NCBI GenBank assembly: GCA_020633515.1
Contig: JACKDM010000016.1
Coordinates: 20,977 to 84,976 of the forward strand
DNA length: 64,000 nt
From: Myxococcales bacterium
GTDB lineage: Bacteria; Myxococcota; Bradymonadia; UBA7976; UBA1532
Direction: 5' to 3'
This document shows, in pieces, positions 29,123 through 36,071 of the stretch (position 1 is the first letter of the stretch; every line of letters starts with the position of its first letter). The notes under the pieces are model-generated. The model worked only from the letters and a program-made list of their open reading frames with translations, was not told where the DNA came from and made no database searches. The position numbers and the translations under genes are program-made.

Positions 29123-29181
29123 CATCGGCTCTGCCCGGCACCCGGTGGCAGGTCCACGGACGGACCGGCGGGCGGGATGAT

Positions 29182-29203
29182 CGCATGCCACGGATGGCAT
29201 GCG
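29182..29203. repeat. perfect 9-bp inverted repeat after flgE
   Basis: CGCATGCCA (29182-29190) and TGGCATGCG (29195-29203) pair fully around a 4-base loop. No T-tract follows. It could be an mRNA 3'-stabilising hairpin. Confidence 0.5.
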
Positions 29204-29388
29204 GCCCGACCAGGCACCGGGTGCCGGGCACGAAGCCGACCCCGATTCGTCGGCGCGACCCACGCCGGCGGAGCCGCGGCCGGTCCTCCATGGGGGACGA
29301 CCCACCCCCCGCTCCGGGACCCCGGCCGCAGAGCCGCGCCCGACCAGCGCGGCTCGAACCCAAAACAGAGACCCCTCACGGGACCCTC

Positions 29389-29425
29389 GAACGCCCGGTG
29401 CGACCCACGCCGGGCGTTCCCTTTT
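29389..29425 (+). terminator. rho-independent terminator of the flgB-flgE unit
   Basis: GAACGCCCG (29389-29397) and CGGGCGTTC (29411-29419) form a perfect 9-bp stem with a 13-base loop, followed by CCTTTTG. It separates flgE from fliL. Confidence 0.6.
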
Positions 29426-29526
29426 GCGCCGCGCGACCCCGCCGCCAGGAATGGTGACCGACCGCGCGAAATGACTTACCCTGCCCGACGGCGACGCTGC
29501 GCTGGCCGAGCCGCTGGAGGAGCCCG

Positions 29527-30075
29527 ATGGCCGAGAAACAGGCCGAAGCCGACGACGCCGCCGAGGGCGGCGCCCCCGAAGAGAAGAAGCAGGGCGGCAA
29601 CACGCTCGTGCTCCTCATCGGGCTGATCAACACCCTCGGTCTGCTCGGCATCGGCGCCTGGGTGCTGCTCGGCAACAGCGGCCCCGCCCCGATGCCGATG
29701 AACCCCGCGCCCATGGTCGGCGAGGCCGTCGACCGCACCCTGCCCGGCACCCCCGACCGCCCCACCGGCGGCCCGGGGCCGATGATCGAGCTCGGCACCC
29801 TGGTGGTCAACCTCAAGGAGCCCACCGGCGACCGCTACCTCAAGGCCAAGATCAACCTCGAGCTCGACGGCGAAGAGACCCGCGGCGAGGTCGAAGGCCG
29901 CCTCTCCGCGATCAAGTACCAGCTCACCATGCTCTTGTCGGGTCAGCGCGTCGCCGACGTGCAGGGCCCCGAGGCGATGGAGTCGCTGCGCAAGTCGATG
30001 AAGCGCCGGGCCAACGCGATGCTGTCGAAGGGCACCATCACCGAGGTCTGGCCCGAAGAGTGGATCGTGCAGTGA
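29527..30075 (+). CDS. fliL: flagellar basal-body protein FliL
   Basis: 182 residues with CTGGAGGAG upstream. A charged cytoplasmic N-terminus is followed by one membrane segment (LVLLIGLINTLGLLGIGAWVLL, about 27-48), a Pro/Met-rich linker and the FliL domain (LGTLVVNLKEPTGDRYLKAKINLEL ... VWPEEWIVQ). FliL surrounds the stator and supports torque. The last codons and stop are part of an exact 20-base tandem duplication. fliM follows after 51 bases. Confidence 0.93.
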   Translation: MAEKQAEADDAAEGGAPEEKKQGGNTLVLLIGLINTLGLLGIGAWVLLGNSGPAPMPMNPAPMVGEAVDRTLPGTPDRPTGGPGPMIELGTLVVNLKEPTGDRYLKAKINLELDGEETRGEVEGRLSAIKYQLTMLLSGQRVADVQGPEAMESLRKSMKRRANAMLSKGTITEVWPEEWIVQ

Positions 30076-30100
30076 CAGCGTGGATCGTGCAGTGACAGCG
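30061..30100 (+). repeat. exact 20-bp tandem duplication at the fliL stop
   Basis: The 20 bases at 30061-30080 (TGGATCGTGCAGTGACAGCG) are repeated without change at 30081-30100. The first copy includes the last four fliL codons and the TGA. The second copy is untranslated. Confidence 0.9.
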
Positions 30101-30126
30101 GCGATCGAGCCCGGCGGCCGGCGAGC

Positions 30127-31185
30127 ATGAGCGAGCAGATCCTCTCCCAGAACGAGATCGACGCCCTCCTCTCGGCGGTCAACGACGGCGAGATCGCGCT
30201 CGAAGAGGCCGCGCCCGAGGGCGCCGAGCAGGACGAGGCCGCCGCGTCCGCGGTCAAGTACGACCTGCTCAGTCAGGATCGCATCATCCGCGGGCGCATG
30301 CCCACGCTCGACATCATCAACGACCGCTTCGCCCGCCAGTTCCGCATCACGCTCAGCAACAGCCTCCGCAAGATCCTCCAGGTCGGCGTCGAGAGCACGA
30401 GCCTGATGAAGTACGGGGAGTTCCTCAACTACCTCCCCATCCCGAGCTGCCTCAACGTCGTGCGGTTCAACCCGCTGCGCGGCTCGTGCATCATCGCCAT
30501 CGAGACCAAGCTCATCTTCACCTTCCTCAACAACTGGTTCGGCGGCTCGACCAACGCGCAGGAGCGGATCGAAGGCCGCGACTTCACCAGCATCGAGCTG
30601 ATGATCGTGCGCAAGGTCGTCAACCTGCTCATCGACGACCTCCAGCGCGCCTGGGCGCCCGTCTTCCCCATCCGCGGCGAGTACGTGCGCACCGAGATCA
30701 ACCCGCAGTTCCTCGCCGTCGTCGCGCCGAGCGACGTCGTCGTGCTCACCAGCTTCGAGATCGAGATCGACAACCTGCGCGGCACCGTCCAGATCGTCAT
30801 CCCCTACAGCACCGTCGAGCCGATCCGCGGCCACCTGTCGAGCGGCATGCAGTCCGAAGGCGGCGGCGACGACAACGGCTGGACCGAGCAGATCAGCACC
30901 CACCTCGAAGGCGTCGAGACCCGCCTCTCGGTCATCCTCGGCCGCGCCACCATCACCATCCGCGACCTGCTCGCGCTCAAGGCCGGCGACGTGATCGCGC
31001 TCGACCAGCCCGAGACCGCCGCGCTCGAGCTCTTCGTCGAGCGCGCGCACAAGTTCGACGTCAACCCGCTCGAGCGCGCCGGCCACCTCGCCGCCGAGAT
31101 CGTGCACGAGATCGCGCCGATCCGACCGCCCGAGCGCGCCGCGCTCCCGAGCCTCGACGACGACGCCGGCGACGACGACGACTGA
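30127..31185 (+). CDS. fliM: flagellar motor switch protein FliM
   Basis: 352 residues. The N-terminus MSEQILSQNEIDALLSAVNDGE contains the CheY-binding LSQNEIDALL motif. The middle domain has LKYGEFLNYLPIPSCLNV-like sequence (LMKYGEFLNYLPIPSCL), and the C-terminal SpoA-like domain ends in an acidic tail. FliM forms the C-ring with FliG and FliN and receives the chemotaxis signal. A sigma-54 element lies directly after its stop, so fliN onward can be expressed separately. Confidence 0.97.
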   Translation: MSEQILSQNEIDALLSAVNDGEIALEEAAPEGAEQDEAAASAVKYDLLSQDRIIRGRMPTLDIINDRFARQFRITLSNSLRKILQVGVESTSLMKYGEFLNYLPIPSCLNVVRFNPLRGSCIIAIETKLIFTFLNNWFGGSTNAQERIEGRDFTSIELMIVRKVVNLLIDDLQRAWAPVFPIRGEYVRTEINPQFLAVVAPSDVVVLTSFEIEIDNLRGTVQIVIPYSTVEPIRGHLSSGMQSEGGGDDNGWTEQISTHLEGVETRLSVILGRATITIRDLLALKAGDVIALDQPETAALELFVERAHKFDVNPLERAGHLAAEIVHEIAPIRPPERAALPSLDDDAGDDDD

Positions 31186-31188
31186 CGC

Positions 31189-31204
31189 TGGCACGCTTGC
31201 TGCT
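31189..31204 (+). promoter_or_regulatory. sigma-54 (-24/-12) promoter upstream of fliN
   Basis: TGGCACGCTTGCTGCT has GG at 31190-31191 and GC at 31202-31203, ten bases apart. It begins 4 bases after the fliM stop, and fliN starts at 31232. The TGGCACGC...GCT layout matches the site before flgB. Confidence 0.68.
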
Positions 31205-31231
31205 AACCCCTCGCCCCGTGGGAGGCCGACG

Positions 31232-31507
31232 ATGGCCAAAGAAGAGCGGGACATCGAGTTCCTCTACGACGTCGAGCTCGAGCTCTCGGTGATCCTGGGT
31301 TCGAGTCGAATGCTGATCCGCGAGCTCTTGCAGCTCGGGACCGGCTCGGTGGTCGAGCTCAACAAGCTCGCCGGCGAGTCGCTCGACGTCGTGATCAACG
31401 ACAAGGTCATCGCCCGCGGCGAGGCCGTCGTGGTCAACGAGAAGTTCGGGATCCGGCTCACCGAGGTGGTCTCGCCCTACGAGCGCGTCCGCCAGCTCCG
31501 CGACTGA
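31232..31507 (+). CDS. fliN: flagellar motor switch protein FliN
   Basis: 91 residues with GGGAGG upstream, close to the minimal FliN core. It has the SpoA domain: LELSVILGSSRMLIRELLQLGTGSV, ELNKLAGESLDVVINDKVIARGEAVVVNEKFGIRLTEV. It forms the bottom of the C-ring. It heads the fliN-to-flhA run that includes all membrane parts of the export gate. Confidence 0.97.
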   Translation: MAKEERDIEFLYDVELELSVILGSSRMLIRELLQLGTGSVVELNKLAGESLDVVINDKVIARGEAVVVNEKFGIRLTEVVSPYERVRQLRD

Positions 31508-31590
31508 CGCGCCCGCGTCGCCTCCCCCCGAAGCGAAGCCCGACAAGCACCCTGCGAACCGACGCGCAGCCCTGCGCGAGGGGGAGAACC

Positions 31591-33026
31591 ATGCGCCGCG
31601 CCTGGCCCGTGACCGCCCTGATCTGTGCCCTGCTCCTGCCCGCCGCCGTCAACGCCCGGGCGCCCGGCGTCAAGACGCTGACCGACGTCGCGATCACCGC
31701 CCACGACGACCGCGTCGAGTTCGCGCTCACCGCCGACGCCCCGCTCGCCCCCGACGTCATCAGCGCCCGCGCCGACGGCCCCGTCCTCATGATCCGCGTC
31801 GACGAGACCCGCGCCGAGCGCCGCTGGATCGACAGCGACGACCGCCTCGTGCGCCGCACGCTCCTGCACCCGAGCAAAGCCGACGGCCCCGCCGCGATCG
31901 TGCGCAGCCGCTTCACCCGCAAGATCGACCCCGCGATCCTCGGCGACATCCGCGTGCGCGCCGAGGGCGACACCCTCGTCGTCGCCGTGCCCCGCACCGC
32001 CGCCATCGCCCGCCGCTGGGCCGCCGCCGACGCCGCGCCCGCCGCGACCGCCGGCACCTCGACCGCCACCACCTCGACGCCCGCCGCGCCGCCCCGCGCC
32101 GCCGAGCCCGCCCCGCGCCCGCCGCCGCGCCCCGCCGCCGACGCGCTGACGTTCGCGATCCCCGGCGCCGACGGCGAGGGCGAAGGCGAGCACGAAGCCG
32201 ACGAGCTCGCCGCCGAGCCCGCCGCCCCCATCGCGGCCGCGCCCTCGCCCCTCGCCGCCGCGCCCGCCCTCGGCGAAGACGCCCCGCTCGCCCCCGAGCC
32301 CCTCGCGCCCGACGCCGCCGAGACCCCGTTCGCCGCCGGCCTCACCTCACCCGACGCCCAAGGCCCCGGCCTCGCCGCCTTCGCCGTCTCGCTCCTCTTC
32401 CTCGCCGCCGTCGCCTTCCTCATGTGGCGCCGGATGCGCGGCGCCCGCGACGCCCACACCGGCCGCCCCCTCATCCGCCCCGTCGGCACCCACATGCTCG
32501 GCCCCAAGCAGAGCCTGCTCCTCGTCGACGTCGCCGGCGAGATGGTCCTCCTCGGCACCACCGACAAGGGCGTGCAGATGCTCACCAAGATCGAAGCCCG
32601 CGACACCGACCCCCACCCCCGCGACGCCCGCCCCGCGCCCGTCGCCGCCGCGCCCGCCGCCGAACCGCAAGGCTTCGCCGCCCGCCTCGGCGGCGCGCTC
32701 GCCCGCTTCCGCACCGCCGCCGGCCACCTCGACCCCCAGGCCCCCCGCCACCGGCGCCGACGACGCCCGCGCCGCGCTCTCGCGCGCCTTCGTCGCGCGA
32801 CACCGCCCCGCCCGACCGACCGCGCCGCGCGACCGCCCCACCGACCGCGCCACCGCCGCGCTACCGCCGCCGCCACCGCGCGCGCCACGCGCCCGTGAAC
32901 GCGCCCCGCCTGCCGCCCCCCCCGTCGCGCGCCCGTCACCCCTGACCCTCGCCCCGCGCCCCCGGCCGCCCCCGACCGCTCCCCCGCCGACCTCCTCCAG
33001 AAGATCCGCCGCCTCCAGAGCGCCTG
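31591..33026 (+). CDS. fliO: flagellar biosynthesis protein FliO with exported AMIN-like domain, apparent frameshifts
   Basis: The ATG at 31591 (GAGGGGGAG upstream) starts a signal peptide (RRAWPVTALICALLLPAAV). Residues about 25-140 look AMIN-like (VTDVAITAHDDRVEFALTADAP-type strands), followed by a long Ala/Pro linker, one membrane segment near 255-275 (LAAFAVSLLFLAAVAFLMW) and the FliO domain (PIRPVGTHMLGPKQSLLLVDV-like, LLGTTDKGVQMLTKI). As sequenced the frame stops at 32898. A sensible continuation, ATGADDARAALSRAFVARH, lies one frame over after a C6 run (32741-32746). The normal FliO end DLLQKIRRLQSA returns to the first frame after a C8 run (32916-32923), ending at 33026. FliO helps assemble the FliP ring. 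Confidence 0.65.
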
Positions 33027-33052
33027 ACCGCCGCCGCCGGGAGCCACACCCC

Positions 33053-33839
33053 ATGCACCGCCGCCATCACATCGCGGCCCTCGCGGCCCTCGCCCTCCTC
33101 GCGCTCGCCACCACCGCGCTCGCCCAGCCCGCCCCCCCCCCCCCCCCCGCGCCCCCCCGACCCCTTCGCGCTCCCCCGCGTCCAGCTCAGCGTCGGCGGC
33201 GGCGAAGGCGACTGGGTCGGCGCGCTCCGCATCCTCGCGCTCCTCACCGTCATGACCCTCGCCCCCGGGATCCTCCTCACGATGACCAGCTTCACCCGCA
33301 TCGTCATCGTCTTCTCGTTCCTCCGCCAGGCGCTCGGCACCCAGCAATCCCCCCCCAACCAGGTCATGGTCGCGCTCGCCCTCTTCCTCAGCGTCTTCAT
33401 CATGCAACCCGTCTGGTCCAAGGTGCACACCGAAGCCATCCAGCCCTACGTCGCCGGTGACATCTCCCAAGACATCGCCCTCGACCGCGCGCTCACCCCC
33501 ATCCGCGCCTTCATGTTCACCCACACCCGCCAGAAGGACCTCGCCCTCTTCATCGACGCCGCCGGCGAAGACCGCCCCCAGACCCGCCGCGAAGTCGGCA
33601 CCATGCAGCTCATCCCCGCCTTCGTGCTCAGCGAGCTCAAGACCGCGTTCCAGATGGGGTTCATGCTCTACATCCCATTCCTCGTCCTCGACATGGTCGT
33701 CGCCTCCATCCTCATGGCGATGGGCATGATGATGCTCCCCCCCATCCTCATCTCACTGCCCTTCAAGATCATGCTCTTCGTCCTCGTCGACGGCTGGAAC
33801 CTCCTCGTCGGCAGCCTCGTACGGAGCTTCGCCCCATGA
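33053..33839 (+). CDS. fliP: flagellar export gate protein FliP, split by a C17 tract
   Basis: The ATG at 33053 encodes a signal peptide (RRHHIAALAALALLALATTALAQ) and then a run of Pro codons made by 17 C (33132-33148). Beyond it the start frame becomes nonsense. The true FliP sequence continues one frame over: DPFALPRVQLSVGGGEGDW, LALLTVMTLAPGILLTMTSF, FLRQALGTQQSPPNQVMVALALFL, and the membrane segments to LVGSLVRSFAP at 33839. Removing one C (or adding two) would join the halves into about 261 residues. FliP forms the core of the export gate with FliQ and FliR. A shorter start at the internal ATG (33252) would lack the signal peptide and first membrane helix. fliQ overlaps by 4 bases. Confidence 0.85.
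33132..33148 (+). repeat. homopolymer C17 tract inside fliP
   Basis: Seventeen consecutive C (33132-33148), followed by GCG and a further C7 (33152-33158). The count places the start codon and the FliP core in different frames. It is the longest homopolymer I noticed in the window. Confidence 0.9.
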
Positions 33840-34105
33840 CCCAAGGATTCGTCGTCACCTTCTTCACCGAAGCCATCACCATCGCCGCCATGCTCTCGCT
33901 GCCCGCGCTCATGCTCGGCCTCGTCGTCGGCCTCGTCGTCTCCATCTTCCAGGCCGTCACCCAGATCCAGGAGCAGACGCTCGCGCTCATCCCCAAGATC
34001 ATCGCCATCGTCGGCGCGCTCCTCATCTTCGGCAACTGGATGCTCACCCACCTCGTCACCTACACCCAGCGTGTCTTCGACATGCTCCCCGGCGTCTCTC
34101 GCTGA
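33836..34105 (+). CDS. fliQ: flagellar export gate protein FliQ
   Basis: 89 residues, start overlapping the fliP stop by 4 bases. Two membrane helices (ITIAAMLSLPALMLGLVVGLVVSIFQAVTQIQEQTLALIPKI in part, and AIVGALLIFGNWML). Length and the QAVTQIQEQTL motif are classical FliQ. fliR begins 3 bases after the stop. Confidence 0.96.
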   Translation: MTQGFVVTFFTEAITIAAMLSLPALMLGLVVGLVVSIFQAVTQIQEQTLALIPKIIAIVGALLIFGNWMLTHLVTYTQRVFDMLPGVSR

Positions 34106-34108
34106 CCC

Positions 34109-34909
34109 ATGCCCGACCTGCTCGACGCCCAAGGCATCTTCGCCGTCTTCGGCCCCTATGCCATCGCGCTCGCGCTCGTCCTCACCCGCATCACCGCGCT
34201 CATCGCCACCACCCCCCTCTTCGCCAGCCCCCTCATCCCCCCGCTCGCCAAAGCCGGCCTCATCGCCGTGCTCACCGCCTTCGTCCTCATCAGCACCGAC
34301 CCCCCCGCGCCCGCCATCGGCCTCGACGTCATCTCCCTCACCGGCGCCATCATCCGCGAAGCCATCGTCGGCGCCATCATGGGCCTCTCCGTCACCGTCG
34401 CCTTCGGCGCGCTCCACTTCTGCGGCCAGCTCATCGGCATCCAGATGGGATTCGCCATCGCCAACGTCGTCGACCCCGTCAACTTCGAACAGGTCGGCGT
34501 CGTCGCCCAGCTCCTCAACCTCCTCGGCCTCCTCCTCTTCCTCGCCTTCGACGGCCACCTCCTCATCCTCCGCGCCCTCTTCGACAGCTACCAGCACGTC
34601 CCCATCGGCACCGCCCGCGCCGACATCCCCGCCGTCGTCGACACCCTCATCGCGCAAGGCGCGCTCCTCTTCTCCCTCGGCCTCCGCCTCGCGCTCCCCG
34701 TCGTCGCCGTCGTCCTGCTCGTCAACGTCGGCCTCGCCGCCATCGCCCGCACCGTGCCCCAGGTCAACATCTTCGTCATCGGCTTCCTCCTCACCATCGG
34801 CATCGGCCTCGTCGTGCTCGGCCTCGCCGTCCCCGCCACCGCCCACGTCTTCGAAGACATGATCGAAGACGCCATCCGCACCTCGGTCCGCCTCTCCCGC
34901 GCCTTCTGA
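34109..34909 (+). CDS. fliR: flagellar export gate protein FliR
   Basis: 266 residues with about six membrane helices and FliR motifs (ALVLTRITALIATTPLFASPL, FCGQLIGIQMGFAIANVVDPVN, LLLFLAFDGHLLILRALFDSY). It is part of the FliPQR export gate. It lies between fliQ and flhB with short spacers, in the same orientation. Confidence 0.96.
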   Translation: MPDLLDAQGIFAVFGPYAIALALVLTRITALIATTPLFASPLIPPLAKAGLIAVLTAFVLISTDPPAPAIGLDVISLTGAIIREAIVGAIMGLSVTVAFGALHFCGQLIGIQMGFAIANVVDPVNFEQVGVVAQLLNLLGLLLFLAFDGHLLILRALFDSYQHVPIGTARADIPAVVDTLIAQGALLFSLGLRLALPVVAVVLLVNVGLAAIARTVPQVNIFVIGFLLTIGIGLVVLGLAVPATAHVFEDMIEDAIRTSVRLSRAF

Positions 34910-34937
34910 GGCCCGCCCATTGCACTGACCCGCGCCC

Positions 34938-36071
34938 ATGTCCGAGCAAGCCGGCGAAAAGACAGAGCCCGCCTCCGAGAAGCGCCGCGAGGAGTACCGC
35001 GAACGCGGCGAGATCGCCCGCTCCCGCGACATCGTCTCGGTGCTCATCCTCTTCTGCGGCCTCGCCTACTTCTTCTTCCTCGGCCCCTGGCTCTACGAAG
35101 GCCTCGGCCGCTTCATCGTGCAGTTCTGCGCGCTCCGCCCCCAGCTCGAGATGACCCCCGGCTCCATGCTCCGCCTCGGCCGCGAGGCCGTCATCCAGAT
35201 GGCGCTCATCATCGGACCGCTGGCGGCCATGGTCATCGCTGCCAGCGTGCTCGGCACCCTCGCCCAGATCGGCGTGCTCTTCACCGCCAAGCCCCTCACC
35301 CCCGACCTCAACCGCATCAACATCTTCGGCCCCAAGCTCTTCACCACGTTCTTCAACAAACAGGCGCTCGGCAACCTCGTCGGCAGCCTCGCCAAGATCA
35401 CCGTCGTCGGCCTCGTCGTCTGGCTCACCCTCGCCGGCGAAGGCCCCAAGCTCCGCGCGATCTCCACGCTCCCGCTCTACGAAGGCATCCGCTACCTCGT
35501 CAGCGAAGCCCTGCTCGTCGTCTTCAACGTCGCGCTCATCCTCATCCTCATCGCCGGCGCCGACTATGCCTGGCAGCGCTATGTGATGGAGGAGAAGATG
35601 AAGATGACCAAGCAGGAGGTCAAAGACGAGCACAAGGAGGTCGAAGGCAACCCCTTGCAGAAGGGCGCGCAGCGCAAGCGCGCGATGGACATCGCCCAGC
35701 AGCGCATGATGACCGCCGTGCCCAAGGCCGATGTCATCGTCAACAACCCGACTCACATCGCCATCGCGCTCCGCTACATCCGCGGCAAGGACACCGCCCC
35801 CATCGTCGTCGCCAAAGGCAAGGACCTCGTCGCGCTCCAGATCCGCCGCATCGCCACCGCCCACGGCGTCCCCATGGTCGAGAACGTCCCCCTGGCACGC
35901 GGCTTGTATCGCCACGTCAAGGTCGGACGGCCGGTGCCGTCGGACTTCTACCGCGCGGTCGCCGAGGTCCTCGCCTACGTCTACCGCCTGCGCCAGAAGC
36001 GCCGACAGCCCGCCCCGCCCCGACCGCCGATCCGAGACACCGTCACCCGTAGCCCCGACCTCGGCCGATGA
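34938..36071 (+). CDS. flhB: flagellar export switch protein FlhB
   Basis: 377 residues. N-terminus KTEPASEKRREEYRERGEIARSRD, four membrane helices and a C-terminal cytoplasmic domain with the autocleavage motif NPTH near 270-273 (VIVNNPTHIAIALRY). It continues with VVAKGKDLVALQIRRIA. FlhB switches export from rod/hook to filament substrates together with FliK. The tail is Arg/Pro-rich. Its stop overlaps flhA by 4 bases. Confidence 0.97.
   Translation: MSEQAGEKTEPASEKRREEYRERGEIARSRDIVSVLILFCGLAYFFFLGPWLYEGLGRFIVQFCALRPQLEMTPGSMLRLGREAVIQMALIIGPLAAMVIAASVLGTLAQIGVLFTAKPLTPDLNRINIFGPKLFTTFFNKQALGNLVGSLAKITVVGLVVWLTLAGEGPKLRAISTLPLYEGIRYLVSEALLVVFNVALILILIAGADYAWQRYVMEEKMKMTKQEVKDEHKEVEGNPLQKGAQRKRAMDIAQQRMMTAVPKADVIVNNPTHIAIALRYIRGKDTAPIVVAKGKDLVALQIRRIATAHGVPMVENVPLARGLYRHVKVGRPVPSDFYRAVAEVLAYVYRLRQKRRQPAPPRPPIRDTVTRSPDLGR

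Larger units (their letters stand above)
29123..29526. other. intergenic region between flgE and fliL (404 bp)
   Basis: No gene is supported on either strand. It holds a perfect 9-bp hairpin at 29182-29203, a T-tract terminator at 29389-29425 and a short direct repeat GCGACCCACGCCGG (29259-29272 and, with one base less at its end, from 29400). The fliL promoter should lie after 29425, but no convincing -35/-10 or -24/-12 pair was found. Confidence 0.5.

Noticed and set aside
29123..29526. Search for a sigma-54 promoter before fliL
   Set aside because: The best candidates have wrong spacing (11 instead of 10) or lack GC at -12.
35893..35908. Sigma-54-like TGGCACGCGGCTTGTA
   Set aside because: The -12 dinucleotide is GT rather than GC, and it lies inside flhB with no unit starting downstream.
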